Part shown: one piece after another, positions 53,092 through 63,979 of the stretch
How the letters are laid out: each line of letters starts with the position of its first letter
How positions within the stretch are numbered: the stretch's first letter is position 1
Source of the DNA: Bremia lactucae
Taxonomy: Eukaryota > Oomycota > Peronosporomycetes > Peronosporales > Peronosporaceae
Length of the DNA stretch: 64,000 bases
NCBI RefSeq assembly: GCF_004359215.1
Contig: NC_090621.1
Coordinates: 4,391,541-4,455,540, forward strand
Reading direction: 5' to 3'
The notes under the pieces: model-generated
Databases searched by the model: none
Told to the model about the DNA's origin: nothing
The model's input: the letters and a program-made list of their open reading frames with translations, nothing else
Program-made: the position numbers and the translations under genes

Positions 53092-53576
53092 AGTAATGGG
53101 GCACACATCGGTTAAAGAACCGTTGTTGTGGTACATTTACTTTATGGGCAAAATACCCCTTTTCCAATTTAAAATAGTTAGTCACTTAAATCCCATTTAT
53201 TATGGGTAACAATGCGGTCGCCGCCAGATATAAATCTGGTGGCCAAAATCTATTTAAATTAGCTTATGTAAGGTTTTTAGATTTAAATAATTAAAAAAAG
53301 TTCAGTTCCCCTTTTGATCTTAAAGCGTTAAGTGCCTTCCTAAGGCTTGCGCATTGATCTGTAAGAGATTAAGGCCTTTCGAAGGTATATCCCCCTCTTG
53401 GGCACTAGTTGCCACTTGGTTTTACGAACCTCTGAATCCCTTGAGCTAGAATTTCTTAAGCTTTAATAGCTTGTACGACTCCCTGAGTTGTTAAACCCTT
53501 AAGTTCAATAGAACTAAGCGACTTTCTGAGTCTGAAAGTCTTCCTCTGACTTTAGGAGCGAGGTAGCTCCGCCACA
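53092..53576 (+). repeat. 5' LTR of II-D
   Basis: AGTAATGGGGCACAC (first T mutated) to CTCCGCCACA (485 bp). The hairpin GCCGCCAGAT has its right arm changed to ATCTGGTGGC, which still pairs through G-T. The PBS starts at TGG 53579. Confidence 0.85.
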
Positions 53577-53629
53577 CCTGGTAGCACTCGTAGTCAATCT
53601 ACGCCTGAGTCTTTGCAAGACTAAACCCT

Positions 53630-54390
53630 CACGAAAATAGAAGATGGTACATCTCTGTACCTGACTCAGAGCCGAGGGCTCTTCCTCTAACTGTAAATGT
53701 GAAGACATTTGAGGAAAAAGAGGGAGAAACGTCCCTTTTTGGATTAAGCAGATGGAAATGTCCATTGATTCCACCTTGTTCTTAACAGAACGGCAAAAGG
53801 TGGCTATGGCGATTTCCAAACTTGGAGGTAGAGCCATGGAGTGGGCACTATCGTGCAGCACGTCCATAAACGACGCTTTTCCCTCATTAAATTCGCTGAA
53901 ACAGCAAATGAACAGCATGTTTGCACCGCCTGATCAGGCTTTTTGCATGCGAGCACGGCTCCTATCGACTCGACAGGGTAAACGAACCCTAAGGGACTTT
54001 GTCCAGGAGTTGAGAACTCTCGTTGCATCTATGCATCAAGACCCAGTGCAAAAAGCAATTGTAGTAACCATCTTTATGGGGAATCTCAATGAGGGCGTTG
54101 CCCGGACGGAATCATTTCGATATCATCCTGCTACTTTCAAAGAGGCAGTTGCCATAGGGCTACGCGCCGAGTTCGACTTTAAGTCTGCTCGCGTTAGCCC
54201 GCCTGTTTACCGAACAAGCTCTTCGAGCACATGGGTCCCGTCTAATAGAGCGGAACCCATAAATTTAAGCCTCGTTGAGGAAGGAGATGAGGCGCTTCAA
54301 GCTGTGGAACAGCATAAGACCATCCGTAGATTTTATATGTGCGGAAGCACGAAACATTTACGTCCGGTTGTCCCCTCGAAATTCGCGTAA
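53630..54390 (+). pseudogene. II-D Gag
   Basis: The gag start is lost: the ATG codon reads ATA and about 190 bases downstream are deleted (53643 joins to 'GGTACATCTCTGTACC'). 53752-54390 is open for 212 codons: 'MEMSIDSTLFLTERQKVAMAISKLGGRAMEWALSCSTSINDAF', 'LKQQMNSMFAPPDQAFCMRARLLSTRQGKRTLRDFVQELRTLVASMHQDPVQKAIVVTIFMGNLNEG', 'PINLSLVEEGDEALQ', and knuckle 'FYMCGSTKHLRPV' with Cys1 (Phe) and the last Cys lost. Confidence 0.8.
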
Positions 54391-55120
54391 AGTTCGAAAG
54401 AGCCCCAACTCCGACCTATACCAGAGATCTGGTACGGTGCGGGAAAACGTCGATATCAATATATCAAGTAGGTATGGACGCCCTACTGGGGAAGACCTAG
54501 GCTTTGTTAAACCTCTAGGAGGTGAAAATAAACAGAACCTAGCCCTAATTAGCTCTGTGCTTAATGGCACGGGGCGAGAGTACAAGCCTGGCTTGCTAGT
54601 CGCTCAAGTGACTGTAAAGGGCTATGATCAGCCGTGGTCAATTTTAATTGACTCAGGAGCGTCTTGCAATTATGCTCGATGCCTTTCCTTTGAAGGTAGT
54701 CAACAATACGTTGAGGCGCTTAAAGCGCATGAAGGTGATACAATCACTGGTCGCTTAGCGACTGGGACTCGTGTCACTATTCCCAAAGTTCCATTGAACT
54801 TAGGTATAAAGTTTCTGGATTTTGATAGTATGGAACGCTGTCTCGTCCTTCATTTTAATTCGAGATGTGATCTCATCCTTGGTATGGCCTGGTTAGAACA
54901 CCATGAGCCATGGATCGATTGGAGGTCTAAGACCTTAGGCACCACGCGCAATGTTCCTAGCAAAGTTTTGGAGAGTCATGAACCCACCTTTGCTAGGCAA
55001 CAAAAGCGCTATTGGCGCGGATCATTGAATGAGTCTGTCAGTGTTTTAGACATTGGCATATCTGAGTTAATATACTCTAATGTTAAAAACATTAATTCTG
55101 AGCCCGACTCAGCAGAATAA
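54275..55120 (+). pseudogene. II-D protease with intact DSG motif
   Basis: 281-codon frame holding 'PWSILIDSGASCNYARCLSFEGSQQYVEALKAHEGDTITGRLATGTRVTIPKVPLNLGIKFLDFDSMERCLV', with Asp-Ser-Gly at about 54646-54654, and 'CDLILGMAWLEHHEPWIDW' (54868-54924). Compared with II-A it keeps the active-site Gly. The frame enters gag upstream in a different phase and ends at 55120 in the linker. Confidence 0.8.
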
Positions 55121-55239
55121 GTCGAACGGCACGTACTCCGTCGAGTGACACTCGTTCTAATATCGATTCACTGAATGCTGAAAGCATTGTTGGCCTAAGG
55201 CCGAATCAGCAAGGGTGCAATATCCCTGAGATACGTGGA

Positions 55240-56760
55240 TTGGCACGTCTAAGTTCACCGAGTGTGGTCGGCCGAGGTGGCACCATACTGAGTGTCAATA
55301 GTGACACTATTGGCGGTTCGCCAATGCATTTTGGGTCAAATACTTATAATGCACGTGAAGTGACACGTAAACGTTCGCTGGATAAGGAAGTTGAGTTTCC
55401 TAACTCCTTGTCGGATTTCGAATTAGACACTAGCTCTGATATAGAACCAATACAGGCTGGAATAGTTCGGGACGTGAACGCCCCAGCCTCTAAAAGGCGT
55501 ATTGTCTATAAATCGAGACAGGTGAGACGCAAAGCGTCAATACCCTCACAAAGCGATACGAGCGAGCAATTGCATACGCTTGTAAATTGCGTAACCAGTA
55601 ACACCGAGGGAGAAGTTAGCCTTACGGCAATCCCTTCGTTACATGCTCTTTTAGAGCTAGACGTAATGTCTATTGATGAGTGCGGCCGAGCCTTAAAGGC
55701 TGGCGACTTTTCTGAGATGGTGGTCATTCGACCAACAATTGAGTTAAACTCATCGTCACTTCTAGACGAAGCTGTCCTGGATGACACAAAAGCTGCACTT
55801 AGTGCGCGGAGTGGGTCATTGATCCTTAAAGATCCCGCGGATCCAATTTATAAGAAATTACAAGATATGGCATGTACCAATCCATCATCTGTTTTACCTC
55901 CGGATAGAGGTGTTAGTCATGAAATTGACTTGGTTCCGGGAACCAAAAACTGTGTCACAAGACAATGACCTTTACCAAGGGAGTAGTGTGACGTCATTGA
56001 CGATTTCTTCCGTTCTAAGCACGACGCTGGAATGGTACGAGAAAAAAGTTCCCATTCGACACCGACACATTTTGTTGAGATATTTTGTATTTTATGGTGT
56101 CAAACAGCCAAATGGTAAATGGCGCATTGTACATGCATCTTATAAGCTTAATGCTGTCACTATACCAGCACAAACCCCCATTCCTAGAAAGGATGTTCTT
56201 CAGAACAATATGGTGGGATGTGCAATGTTCAGTGGATCTGGCTAAGTCGATGGTTACTACCAATTGCTCATGCGAACTAGTATATCCCGCTTACAGCGGT
56301 TAGCACCCCAAGCGGCATGTTATGGGAGTGGCTGGTTATGCTACAAAGGCTTTCCAATGCCCCGGCAACGTTTAATCGTCTAGTGACGCAACTATTTCGC
56401 CCTCATCCAGGTTATGCACAGACTTATTTCGATGACATTTTTGTCCATAGTCGTGCGGAGCAGGGTTGGTCGGTTATGGAAAACTATGTCGACCATTTGC
56501 GAACAGTGCTCGAGTGTATGCGCACAAATAAATTGTATGCCAATGCATCTAAATGCATTTTGATCGCAGACGAAATTCCTTTTTTAGGATGCTTCACTGG
56601 AAAGCGATGCCTTGGAGCGGATCCCGCTAAGGTGAAAGCCATAGTAGATTGGTCAATTTCTAAAACCCAAAGGGTTTGCGTAAGTGGTTGGGTCTCGCCA
56701 ATAATTTACACATATATAGTGTAAATTACGCTGATATGGCTAGGCCATTATCTAATCTCC
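55240..56760 (+). pseudogene. II-D linker and reverse transcriptase
   Basis: 55240-55968 is open for 242 codons through the single linker repeat into '[19 protein letters not shown]', then a stop (TGA). Frames 55910-56245 and 56317-56724 continue with 'GKWRIVHASYKLNAVTIPAQTPIPRKDVLQNNMVG', 'MLWEWLVMLQRLSNAPATFNRLVTQLFRPHPGYAQTYFDDIFVHSRAEQGWSVMENYVDHLRTVLECMRTNKLYANASKC' and the thumb 'EIPFLGCFTGKRCLGADPAKVKAIVDW'. The FDD box (about 56425-56440) is intact. Confidence 0.8.
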
Positions 56761-56779
56761 TTAAAAAGGATACATAATG

Positions 56780-57270
56780 GTGCTGAAATAGCACAGAACA
56801 TAATGCTTTTCGAGCAGTTAAGGATAGTCTTATCCATGCCCCGATTCTGGCACTGCCAAACCCAAAATGGCCTTTCAGTGTCGTCTGTGGCGCATCCTAT
56901 TTTGCCATTGGCAGTGCTCTGTTACAAACAAAAGTTTATGTGCATAACGTATTATTGCGTTCGAGTCTAGACAGGTTAAAGCTGCGGAAAAGAACTACTT
57001 AGTTCATGACAAAGAGTTACTTGCTATGAAGTATGCTCTCGTCAAATTCAGAGTTCATCTGCTCGGCTCTAAGCCGTTTGTGATATTTACAGATCACGCG
57101 TCATAACGCACGGCGACTAAGTCGCCCCATGTCTCACATAGAATGACCCAACTACAACTTCGAGGTGAAGTATAAGCCTGGCAAGTAGAATGCTTTGGCC
57201 AATGCGTTATCACGCAGGCCGGATTATGAGCTCTCTTATTTAACGACTATAGTGTTGTCCATTACTGAAT
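56780..57270 (+). pseudogene. II-D RNase H
   Basis: The first motif reads 'VVCGASYFAIGSALLQ' (about 56880-56925), with the catalytic Asp of CDAS changed to Gly. 'YLVHDKELLAMKYALVKFRVHLLGSKPFVIFTDHAS' follows near 56996-57105, then a stop (TAA) where II-A has 'LRT'. Contains the perfect palindrome GGCGACTAAGTCGCC at 57112-57126. Confidence 0.75.
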
Positions 57271-57299
57271 TAATCCGTTCGATCACGCCAAGGATAATC

Positions 57300-58560
57300 A
57301 GTGTGTAGCTCTGCTACGAGCTTTAAAAAACTCTGATTCAGGTAATAAATTGCGGGCATGTCTGCGTGCAAGGTTACATAGATTTTCTATCAATAAATAC
57401 CTGTTGCTTTATTGCACAGACATCGCGGACCCTCCGCGTGTCGTTGTTCCTCATGATAAGGATTTGAAGTACCGATCCTATATGAGGCACACGATACTAT
57501 CCTTGGTGGCCATCTCGGTAGAGAAAAGACCTACGGCTCTGTATGCCAGAGTTATTGGTGGCCCAAAAAAAACTTTATAAATGGGTCAGCACATATGTTC
57601 GCACATGCGAAACTTGCCAACGGGTTAAACCCTCGGCGCATGTTGCTGCGCCACTGGTCATCCTTCCCGTCCCCATAGGTTGCTGGGAGTCCAATAGTAA
57701 GGATTTTGTTTTTGGTCTACCGAAAGATTCAGCCGGTAACTCCGGCATAGTGTTTTTGCTGACCTATTGAGCAAAATGGCTCACTTAGCGGCCGTGTCGC
57801 ATTCCATTGATGGTGAAGGTACAGCTAAGCTGTTTATTGATCGCGTGTTTTGGCAACATGGTTTACCAGTGGCAATTGTCTCTGATCGGGACCCCATTTC
57901 ACGGGTAAATTCTGGAAATCAATTTTCGAGTGCATGGCACCAGATTGGATATGTCCACTGCGGACCATCCGCAGACCGATGGTCAAACTGAACGTGTCAA
58001 TCGCGTCATTGAAGACGTTTTACGCAGCGTGTGTGCTCAGACACCAAAGCGCTGGAGCTCAATGCTCCCAGTTTTGGAGTTTGCGTTAAAAAATGCTGTA
58101 CATGCCTCTACAGGCAATACTCCGTTCTATGTGTCCGGTCTCACCCACCCACGCGTTCCATTAACGAAACCACTGCGTGGCTCAGGGCTTGGTGGTGGGT
58201 CTCGCGACACGATTTAGTGTCTTAAGACATTTAAGGGATACGATGGCTGATAGCCAAGACAAATAATAAGAAGTAGCAGATGCCAAAAGCAGAAGCTGTA
58301 TTAATTCTTATATGGCCGGTGACCGAGTTTTACTAAACGCTAAAAACCTACCTACCAACTTGGTTTCCGCGGTCTTCAAGACTAAATTGCGCCCGCGCTT
58401 TATTGGACCATTTACGGTCGTGACCAAGAAGGGCCTAGCTTATACGCTAAACCTTCCTAACAAGCTGCGTACACACCCAGTTTCTACGTTGGCTTGCTTA
58501 AGTCATATCGGGACCCTTCCCACGTGGACTTGAAGGCGCTTGCGCCGAGACAGGCGGTCG
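57300..58560 (+). pseudogene. II-D integrase and C-terminal module
   Basis: Zinc region ending 'VSTYVRTCETCQRVKPSAHVAAPLVILPVPIGCWES' (57570-57690). Core 'SKMAHLAAVSHSIDGEGTAKLFIDRVFWQHGLPVAIVSDRDP' (57767-57890), and 'STADHPQTDGQTERVNRVIEDVLRSVCAQTPKRWSSMLPVLEFALKNAV' (57945-58100), with the Glu of the catalytic triad present. C-terminal 'GDRVLLNAKNLPT..KLRPRFIGPFTVVTKKGLAYTLNLPNKLRTHPV' (58312-58490). The first catalytic Asp is altered by a frameshift ('VFLLTY'). Confidence 0.8.
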
Positions 58561-58779
58561 TGCCGCAGATTGCTGCATCGTCACCAGGATATCCAGCTGG
58601 CCCTACAAACGAGGCTGCTGACTCTCCAGCGTTGAAAGACGGTCCCTAACCGCCTCAAAAGAGCTATCAACCCGAACAAGGACCTCACGAAGAAGTTGCA
58701 CCTCGTGCCGTAGAGCATCAAATGCTTCCGCCTAAATTTCGGCCCCCTCACGCGCTACTTGATGCGCGGGGGAACCTTC

Positions 58780-58930
58780 AGTTTCATGTGGGAAACTTTC
58801 ATAGCGACGTCGTCCTAACGGTCAATACCAGTATCTGGTGAAGTGGCTAGGGTACCCCTCTTCTTAAAACTCTTGGGAGTTCGAGGTACCTCTTCGGCAA
58901 GATTGCCCGTACGCCGTTGACGTTTTTGAG
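58780..58930 (+). pseudogene. II-D chromodomain
   Basis: 'SQYQYLVKWLGYPSS' type sequence followed by a stop (TAA) at about 58864, where II-A reads GAA, then 'NSWEFEVPLRQDCPYAVDVF'. The key aromatic positions are otherwise kept. Confidence 0.7.
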
Positions 58931-58949
58931 CGCCAAGCTCAGGGCCAAC

Positions 58950-59823
58950 TCACGTCAAACGACGCTTCCCACCACTAAACGTGGAATTAGGTGGATCTGT
59001 AGCCTCAGCGCGGCTTCGATTCATGGTTGTACGGTCAACCGAAGCACTGAAATATCGGCTAGGCCTTTTTTCGTTTTGTGGCATAAATGCCGAACGTAAC
59101 TGGCCTATGGCCTTAAGCTTAGTGAAATCGAAGCGAAGCTTCCGTTCCAAACAAACATCACCTCTATCCACAGACTCTCTGATATTCCAAATTTTAAGAA
59201 GGGCCCGGTGGACCCAGTTATCAAATGAGACTTCGTTTTCACTCCTTGTTTCGTTTTTAAACAAAACGATCGGATTTCCCTTATTGAGGTCACCGAAACC
59301 CCACGGGCTTGATCACGTAAGCGCATCAGATACTGGCTTGGCGTCATTACCTTTGGCGTAAGGAATTGCTCATGAAGATCGTCGCGGGCAGCGATCTCCT
59401 CCGGCGTCCTCGCCAAGTCACCAGAGGTCCAGGTGCCTAAGCTGTGACCCGCTATCTCTTTGAGACGCTCGTCCGCACAAAGCGGAGTGAATCTATATTA
59501 ATTATAAGCTTTAGTTTTCGCTATCTCGGCAGCCCGACGACGAGCTCTTCCCTCTATGAGAATAATCCGCTCTTGCTCTTCATCGGGCGAATTTGTAATG
59601 ATATTGGACTCAGAGTCCCGTGTCCTGCTCAATACAGTTCAGCCATCAGCGGCACCACGTTCAGGGAACGGATTTGGGGCCAGCCGACTTTCATCCGGAG
59701 GAGAAGGCGTGAGAGAACGACGCTCTTTCTCGTCCTCCTCTGATGGAGAGTGACTTTCAAGGTCCACCATTTTTTCATCGTCGCGGAAGGTGCTAAGAGT
59801 CTGTGACCACGCATGATTGTCAT
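58950..59823 (-). pseudogene. Antisense ORF of II-D, frameshifted
   Basis: Same position and strand relative to the element as 16774-17564. ATG at 59823. Acidic segment 'DDEKMVDLESHSPSEEDEKERRSLTPSPPDESRLAPNPFPERGAADG' (59790-59640). Later pieces 'RTPEEIAARDDLHEQFLTPKVMTPSQYLMRLRDQARGVSVTSIRE' (59414-59280) and 'SENEVSFDNWVHRALLKIWNIRESVDRGDVCLERKLRFDFTKLKA' (59245-59110). The protein sequence is largely kept despite frameshifts. Confidence 0.6.
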
Positions 59824-59933
59824 GAGACATAGGAAAGAAAAACACAACCAAACGGTTAGCTGTTTAGGTTTTAACTTCAAAGGGAAAATGAAGCGAATAT
59901 TGTCACTCGGTGTCAAAAGTCTGATGGGGTGGG

Positions 59934-60415
59934 TGTAATGGGGCACACATTGATTGGAGAACCGTTGTTGCGGTACATTTATTTATGGGTAAATACCCTT
60001 TAATCTAATTTTAAATTGTTAGTTACTTAAATCGCATTTATTATGGGTAACAAATGTGGTCGCCGCCAGATATAAATCCGGCGGCCAAAAGCTATTGTTA
60101 AATTAGCTAGGGTAAGGTTTTAGATTTAAATAATTAAAAGAAGTGCAGACCCCCTTTTGATCTTAAAGCGTTAAGTGCCTTTCTAAGGCTTGCGCATTGA
60201 TCTGTAAGAGATTGAAGCCTTTCGAAGGTATATCCTCTTGGGCACTAGTTGCCACTTGGTTTTACGAACCCCTGAATCCCTTGAACTAGGATTCCTTAAG
60301 CTTTAATAGCTTGTACGACTCCCTTAGTTGTTATAACTTTAGTTCAATAGAACTACGCGACTCTCTGAGTCTGAAAGTCTTCCTCCGACTTTAGGAGCGA
60401 GGTAGCTCCGCTACT
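59934..60415 (+). repeat. 3' LTR of II-D
   Basis: TGTAATGGGGCACAC to CTCCGCTACT (482 bp). The hairpin reads GCCGCCAGAT-ATAA-ATCCGGCGGC. Last base mutated from A to T. Confidence 0.85.
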
Positions 60416-60426
60416 GGAGGTGTGAT

Positions 60427-60866
60427 TGTAACGGGACACTACTGACTTGTACTGCTTCAGTACAAGTCCACTTCGCACTGCCTCAGTGCGAGTGGTGCCT
60501 CACGTCACTTCACGTACACTAGTACATGCAGAGGAAGACTTTTTAAAATACTTGCTATAAGAGGGTTTATAGAAAAGTGTATTTAATATAATTAAGTTCT
60601 TCTGTTTCTACCTACTTGATACTAAATTAATCATAAATTAATACGAAACAGGTAATAAAAAAGTCTTATCTGTCTCTCTCTTTGCGCGCATCCAGCGTTG
60701 ACTGACCGCGGAGAAAGTAAATAAAATGGTCTATATCTGCCAGTGAATAAGCTTTTAGAGTATTACCATGTAAAGTAATATTCTCCAAATATTATCGACC
60801 TTTTAGATAATATATTCATTAACAACCTTTAAGTGATAATTTCATGTAACGATACACCCCATTACA
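60427..60866 (-). repeat. 3' LTR of III-B
   Basis: 440 bp; plus strand TGTAACGGGACACTACTG to CACCCCATTACA. The stem-loop series GACTTGTACT-GCTTC-AGTACAAGTC (60447-60471, perfect 10-nt arms) and CGCACTG/CAGTGCG is complete. Confidence 0.85.
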
Positions 60867-60983
60867 TCACCCTTCCCTTAAACGACAATAGCTCGGACTG
60901 TCATTGGATAGAGTTGTCACTATAAGACCACTTAATAAATATAGATATCGATTGGTCAGAGCCATCATTTTCAATTCTATCGC

Positions 60984-61833
60984 ATGAATAACAAGTCCAT
61001 CCGGTATGCGAATAGTGCGCCACCTTCGGCAGCGGTTCATGCAGCCGCGGGCTACGCATTATTGTCTCTTGCAGCAGACGTTCCGTCTGCCGTAGTGTCA
61101 TCTTCTCCTGCAACTCTAACTATTGCGGGTGCACGTGATGATACACCACGTGAATGCGACCACTCATTTTGGAGTTCGACAACAAATGCAAGTCGAAGGA
61201 ACTGGCCGACTGGGGGAGAACAGAACAGTCGCCTATCATTGTCACGAGGCTGACTATGAGCCTTCGAATGAGGGGGCCCGTTCCGCTAGATGTGCTGGTA
61301 GCATTGGCTACGGCATGTTCGGTTCCGACGATGATGATGATTCCTCATCGCCAGCACCGTCTCCCGTGCCATCACCCGCACATATATCTGTGCGTGGTGA
61401 TGACGATGGCGTAAGCCATCGCAATAAAAGTTCTAGTGGTACCCCTGCTTCAGTGGGTACCACTCAGGGTATCGTAGACACTAAAATATCTCGTCTTGTC
61501 CCTAAGAAAAAGCCGTGGCTTTTGCTCGAACAGCTAATCAATAGCTGTCTGGTGAGATTACTCCTCACAATAAATATCCCTTAATTATTGCGACAAAGCT
61601 ACATGGCCTTGACCCCAGCGCGAAGAATTTTCGCGCTGAGGAAGATTTTTATCTCGATGCTTTTTTAGCATCGATGGTATAGTGGCAAAAACAAGCGAGA
61701 TAAAGTCTCGCTGATGCAAGCCTAGAGTGCGTTCATTCGCAATGTCAAAGACATTGGACGCGAAGCCTGGCTTCAAAGACTTAATGCGATTCGCGTTAAG
61801 TTTGAGAAACGAACTCCTACCGGTGCAAGGTAA
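60984..61833 (+). CDS. Antisense ORF (aORF) of III-B
   Basis: Plus strand, opposite to the element's integrase. ATG 60984 starts 'MNNKSIRYANSAPPSAAVHAAAGYALLSLAADV'. After frame changes near 61170 come 'QVEGTGRLGENRTVAYHCHEADYEPSNEG', an acidic Ser/Pro stretch ('GSDDDDDSSSPAPSPVPSP', about 61318-61380), 'KKKPWLLLEQLIN', and remnants of the helical region seen intact in III-A (29257-29580), ending at TAA 61831-61833. Where III-A has TGA, this copy has TGG. The two copies together indicate an ancestral ORF of roughly 280 residues. No known domain recognised. Confidence 0.55.
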
Positions 61834-62012
61834 AAATTGCATCGGTTGTCACGTGAGGCAGGACTTTTATTCCTCACGTGGGGTGATCCCTGTCCGGGTT
61901 GTGTTAGCAACACGAAGAGGGTAAAAGGGAATGTCTATTCCCTTTCTTCGTCCTGGGGAAGGGCTCGCATCTCTATAGAGATGCGGGATGCGATTGACGT
62001 TTTGCAATCGAT

Positions 62013-62447
62013 TTACACGCCAGGGGTGCTTGTTTTCCGATGGGCCTTCTGATCCATCGGATGGGTCTTGTCATACTGACGGACGAGACCCTCAACGTCA
62101 ACAATTAGCTGGAAACGAGGCTCCCAGCTGTTATGTGAAGGTCGATAACCGCGCCAGCGAACAAGATAACTTGTTCGCTGTCGCTTCTCATCACGGTAGT
62201 TTTGGATACGTTCCACAAGGAAACGTTGATTACCGTGGGGATCCACCAATGATTGTGGCGAAGGAGGGAAAATTAGATCTGACCCATGTGTCGGATCTAG
62301 AGTCGAAAATCGACAAATTCGATCTCTTTCTCTATGATGTGGAGGAGGGACATGATCACGAGCGCGGTAAGCGTCGCTCGTTGGAGCAGACGGTGTAGGC
62401 TTACTATATCGAACGGTCGGAAGATCGTTCGAAGAGTGCGTACCCAT
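62013..62447 (-). pseudogene. III-B chromodomain
   Basis: 144-codon frame with 'GSDLIFPPSPQSLVDPHGNQRFLVERIQNYRDEKRQRTSYLVRWRGYRPSHNSWEPRFQLIVDVEGLVRQYDKTHP', a full chromodomain with C-terminal helix. III-A has lost the helix after EPR. Confidence 0.85.
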
Positions 62448-62613
62448 GTTCGAGTACGACCGGAAATATCACGCTCTTCGTGATGAGCTGTCTTCCGCTC
62501 ATCGCGGTTTCGAGAATCTTCGGACCAGGCATCAGAACACTCTAGATTCAACATGAGAATCCTCGAACCAGATTCTCATGTTTAATCTAGAGGTTCGTGA
62601 CCACAAGAATTTC

Positions 62614-63135
62614 TTATAAAGGGTGGTCAGATCCGTCCTCGGAAGAAACCGCGTACTGATGGTATCGGCGGAGCCGACCAACGTTAAACGTATGATGCGT
62701 TAACATCCTACGTGGCAATTCTATTGTGTACGCATTGCATGTGCGATGCAGTAGACGGAAAGGCCCAATGAACTTGGGTAGTAGTTTACTGCTACCAGTC
62801 TTAGTGACTACACGCTTAGGTAAGTTTACCGTGGAGAGTAGTACTAGGTCATTAATTTCAAATAAAAGAACATTCGCTCTTCCATGTTTGTCTGTGTTCC
62901 GTTTCTGCCGGTCCACAACGTTAGCAACGGAGTCCTGACCGAAACGGATTAGTGATTCTCGAGCCAGCCGAAATTCCTCTGCTGACTCATTTGTTTTGTC
63001 CTTTTCAGTGCGCTTTGTGCGCACTGCCATGAAATCTGTGGAAGCAATCGACATCGACGTCATTCGCGTCGTTGGAAACTTCGACGCGTGATGAGCATGA
63101 GCCAGATTAGTTTTGCTCGCGGGAGTCCCCCCCAA
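62614..63135 (-). pseudogene. III-B integrase C-terminal part
   Basis: 173-codon open frame. 'SAEEFRLARESLIRFGQDSVANVVDRQKRNTDKHGRANVLLFEINDLVLLSTVNLPKRVV' then the GPF module 'KLLPKFIGPFRLLHRTCNAYTIELPRRMLTHHTFNVGRLRRYHQ'. More complete than in III-A, where a deletion removes the Arg/Gln-rich linker. Confidence 0.8.
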
Positions 63136-63136
63136 A

Positions 63137-63979
63137 CTAGAGGATCCCTCTAATTGGGTGGGTATGCGAGGATGGCGTAAGCCATTCAGAAAGAACGGCG
63201 TATTGTAGACGCATGCCCCGAATTATTGATGGCGAAATGACTATCGGTAAAAACTCTCTCCAATTCGGATATGATTGGACGTAACCTCGAAGCATCTCTT
63301 CGAGGACGCGATTTACGCGTTTTGTCTGACCATCTGTTTCTGGATGATCAGAAGTTGACATAGTCAGCCTCGTTCCGAGAGATTGAAACACGGATTGTCA
63401 ATAGTCCGCCGTAAACCGTGGATTTATCTGAGACCAGTTCACGTGGTAACCCGTGGAGTTTGAATACCGTGTTGATAAAGACACGGGACTCTGGTACTGC
63501 AGCAAGATGTACCATCTTCTGAATCTGTCCACAAGAACAAGGATTCCATTGTTTTTGTGATCGTCTTCGGAAAAGTCGAAGACAAAGTCCATGAATACGG
63601 ACTGCCAACATTCTGCCGAGAGCGGTAGAGGTTGAAAAGGTGCACGGGATGAAGGGCTAGGCTTCACCCGTTGACATACCTCGCAAGCACGAATGTACTT
63701 ATACACGAACTGATACTGGCGGGGCCAGTAAAAGTCGCGACTTACTGTAAGATAAGTCTTCTCACGTTCACGATGCCCACTTGTTGGTGCATCGTGACAC
63801 TCATACATGATGCGCAAGCGGAAATCATTGTGAGTTGGGACGACGACACGTGGAGTGTCGCCAGCAACGGCTGTGTAATACAATAAGCCGTTGCGTGTTG
63901 TGTATCGATCGAATGACGATCGATATAAAGCCGGTAAATCTTTAAAAGATTTATCGGATAGATTCATCAGATAATCCAT
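63137..63979 (-). pseudogene. III-B integrase zinc domain and core
   Basis: 63979-63398 has 'YECHDAPTSGHREREKTYLTVSRDFYWPRQYQFVYKYIRACEVCQRVKPSPSSRAPFQPLPLSAECWQSVFMDFVFDFSEDDHKNNGILVLVDRFRRW', in which the core motif is altered (DRLSK becomes DRFRR by indel). 63391-63137 has '[43 protein letters not shown]' with the catalytic-helix Glu. A frame change lies between. Confidence 0.8.

Larger units (their letters stand above)
53092..60415 (+). mobile_element. Family II chromodomain Ty3/gypsy copy II-D
   Basis: Full-length outline: 5' LTR (53092-53576), PBS CCTGGTAGCACTCG, gag with its start deleted, protease, linker, RT, RNase H, integrase, chromodomain, antisense ORF remnant, purine tract and 3' LTR (59934-60415). 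Flanking AGAGG (53087-53091) and GGAGG (60416-60420) agree at four of five bases. Its protease and RT active sites are intact, but frameshifts and stops interrupt the frames. Confidence 0.88.

Noticed and set aside
61585..61842. 85-codon minus-strand ORF over the III-B 3' region
   Set aside because: The homologous stretch of III-A has a 107-codon frame on the other strand and no equivalent minus-strand frame, so this is a shadow.
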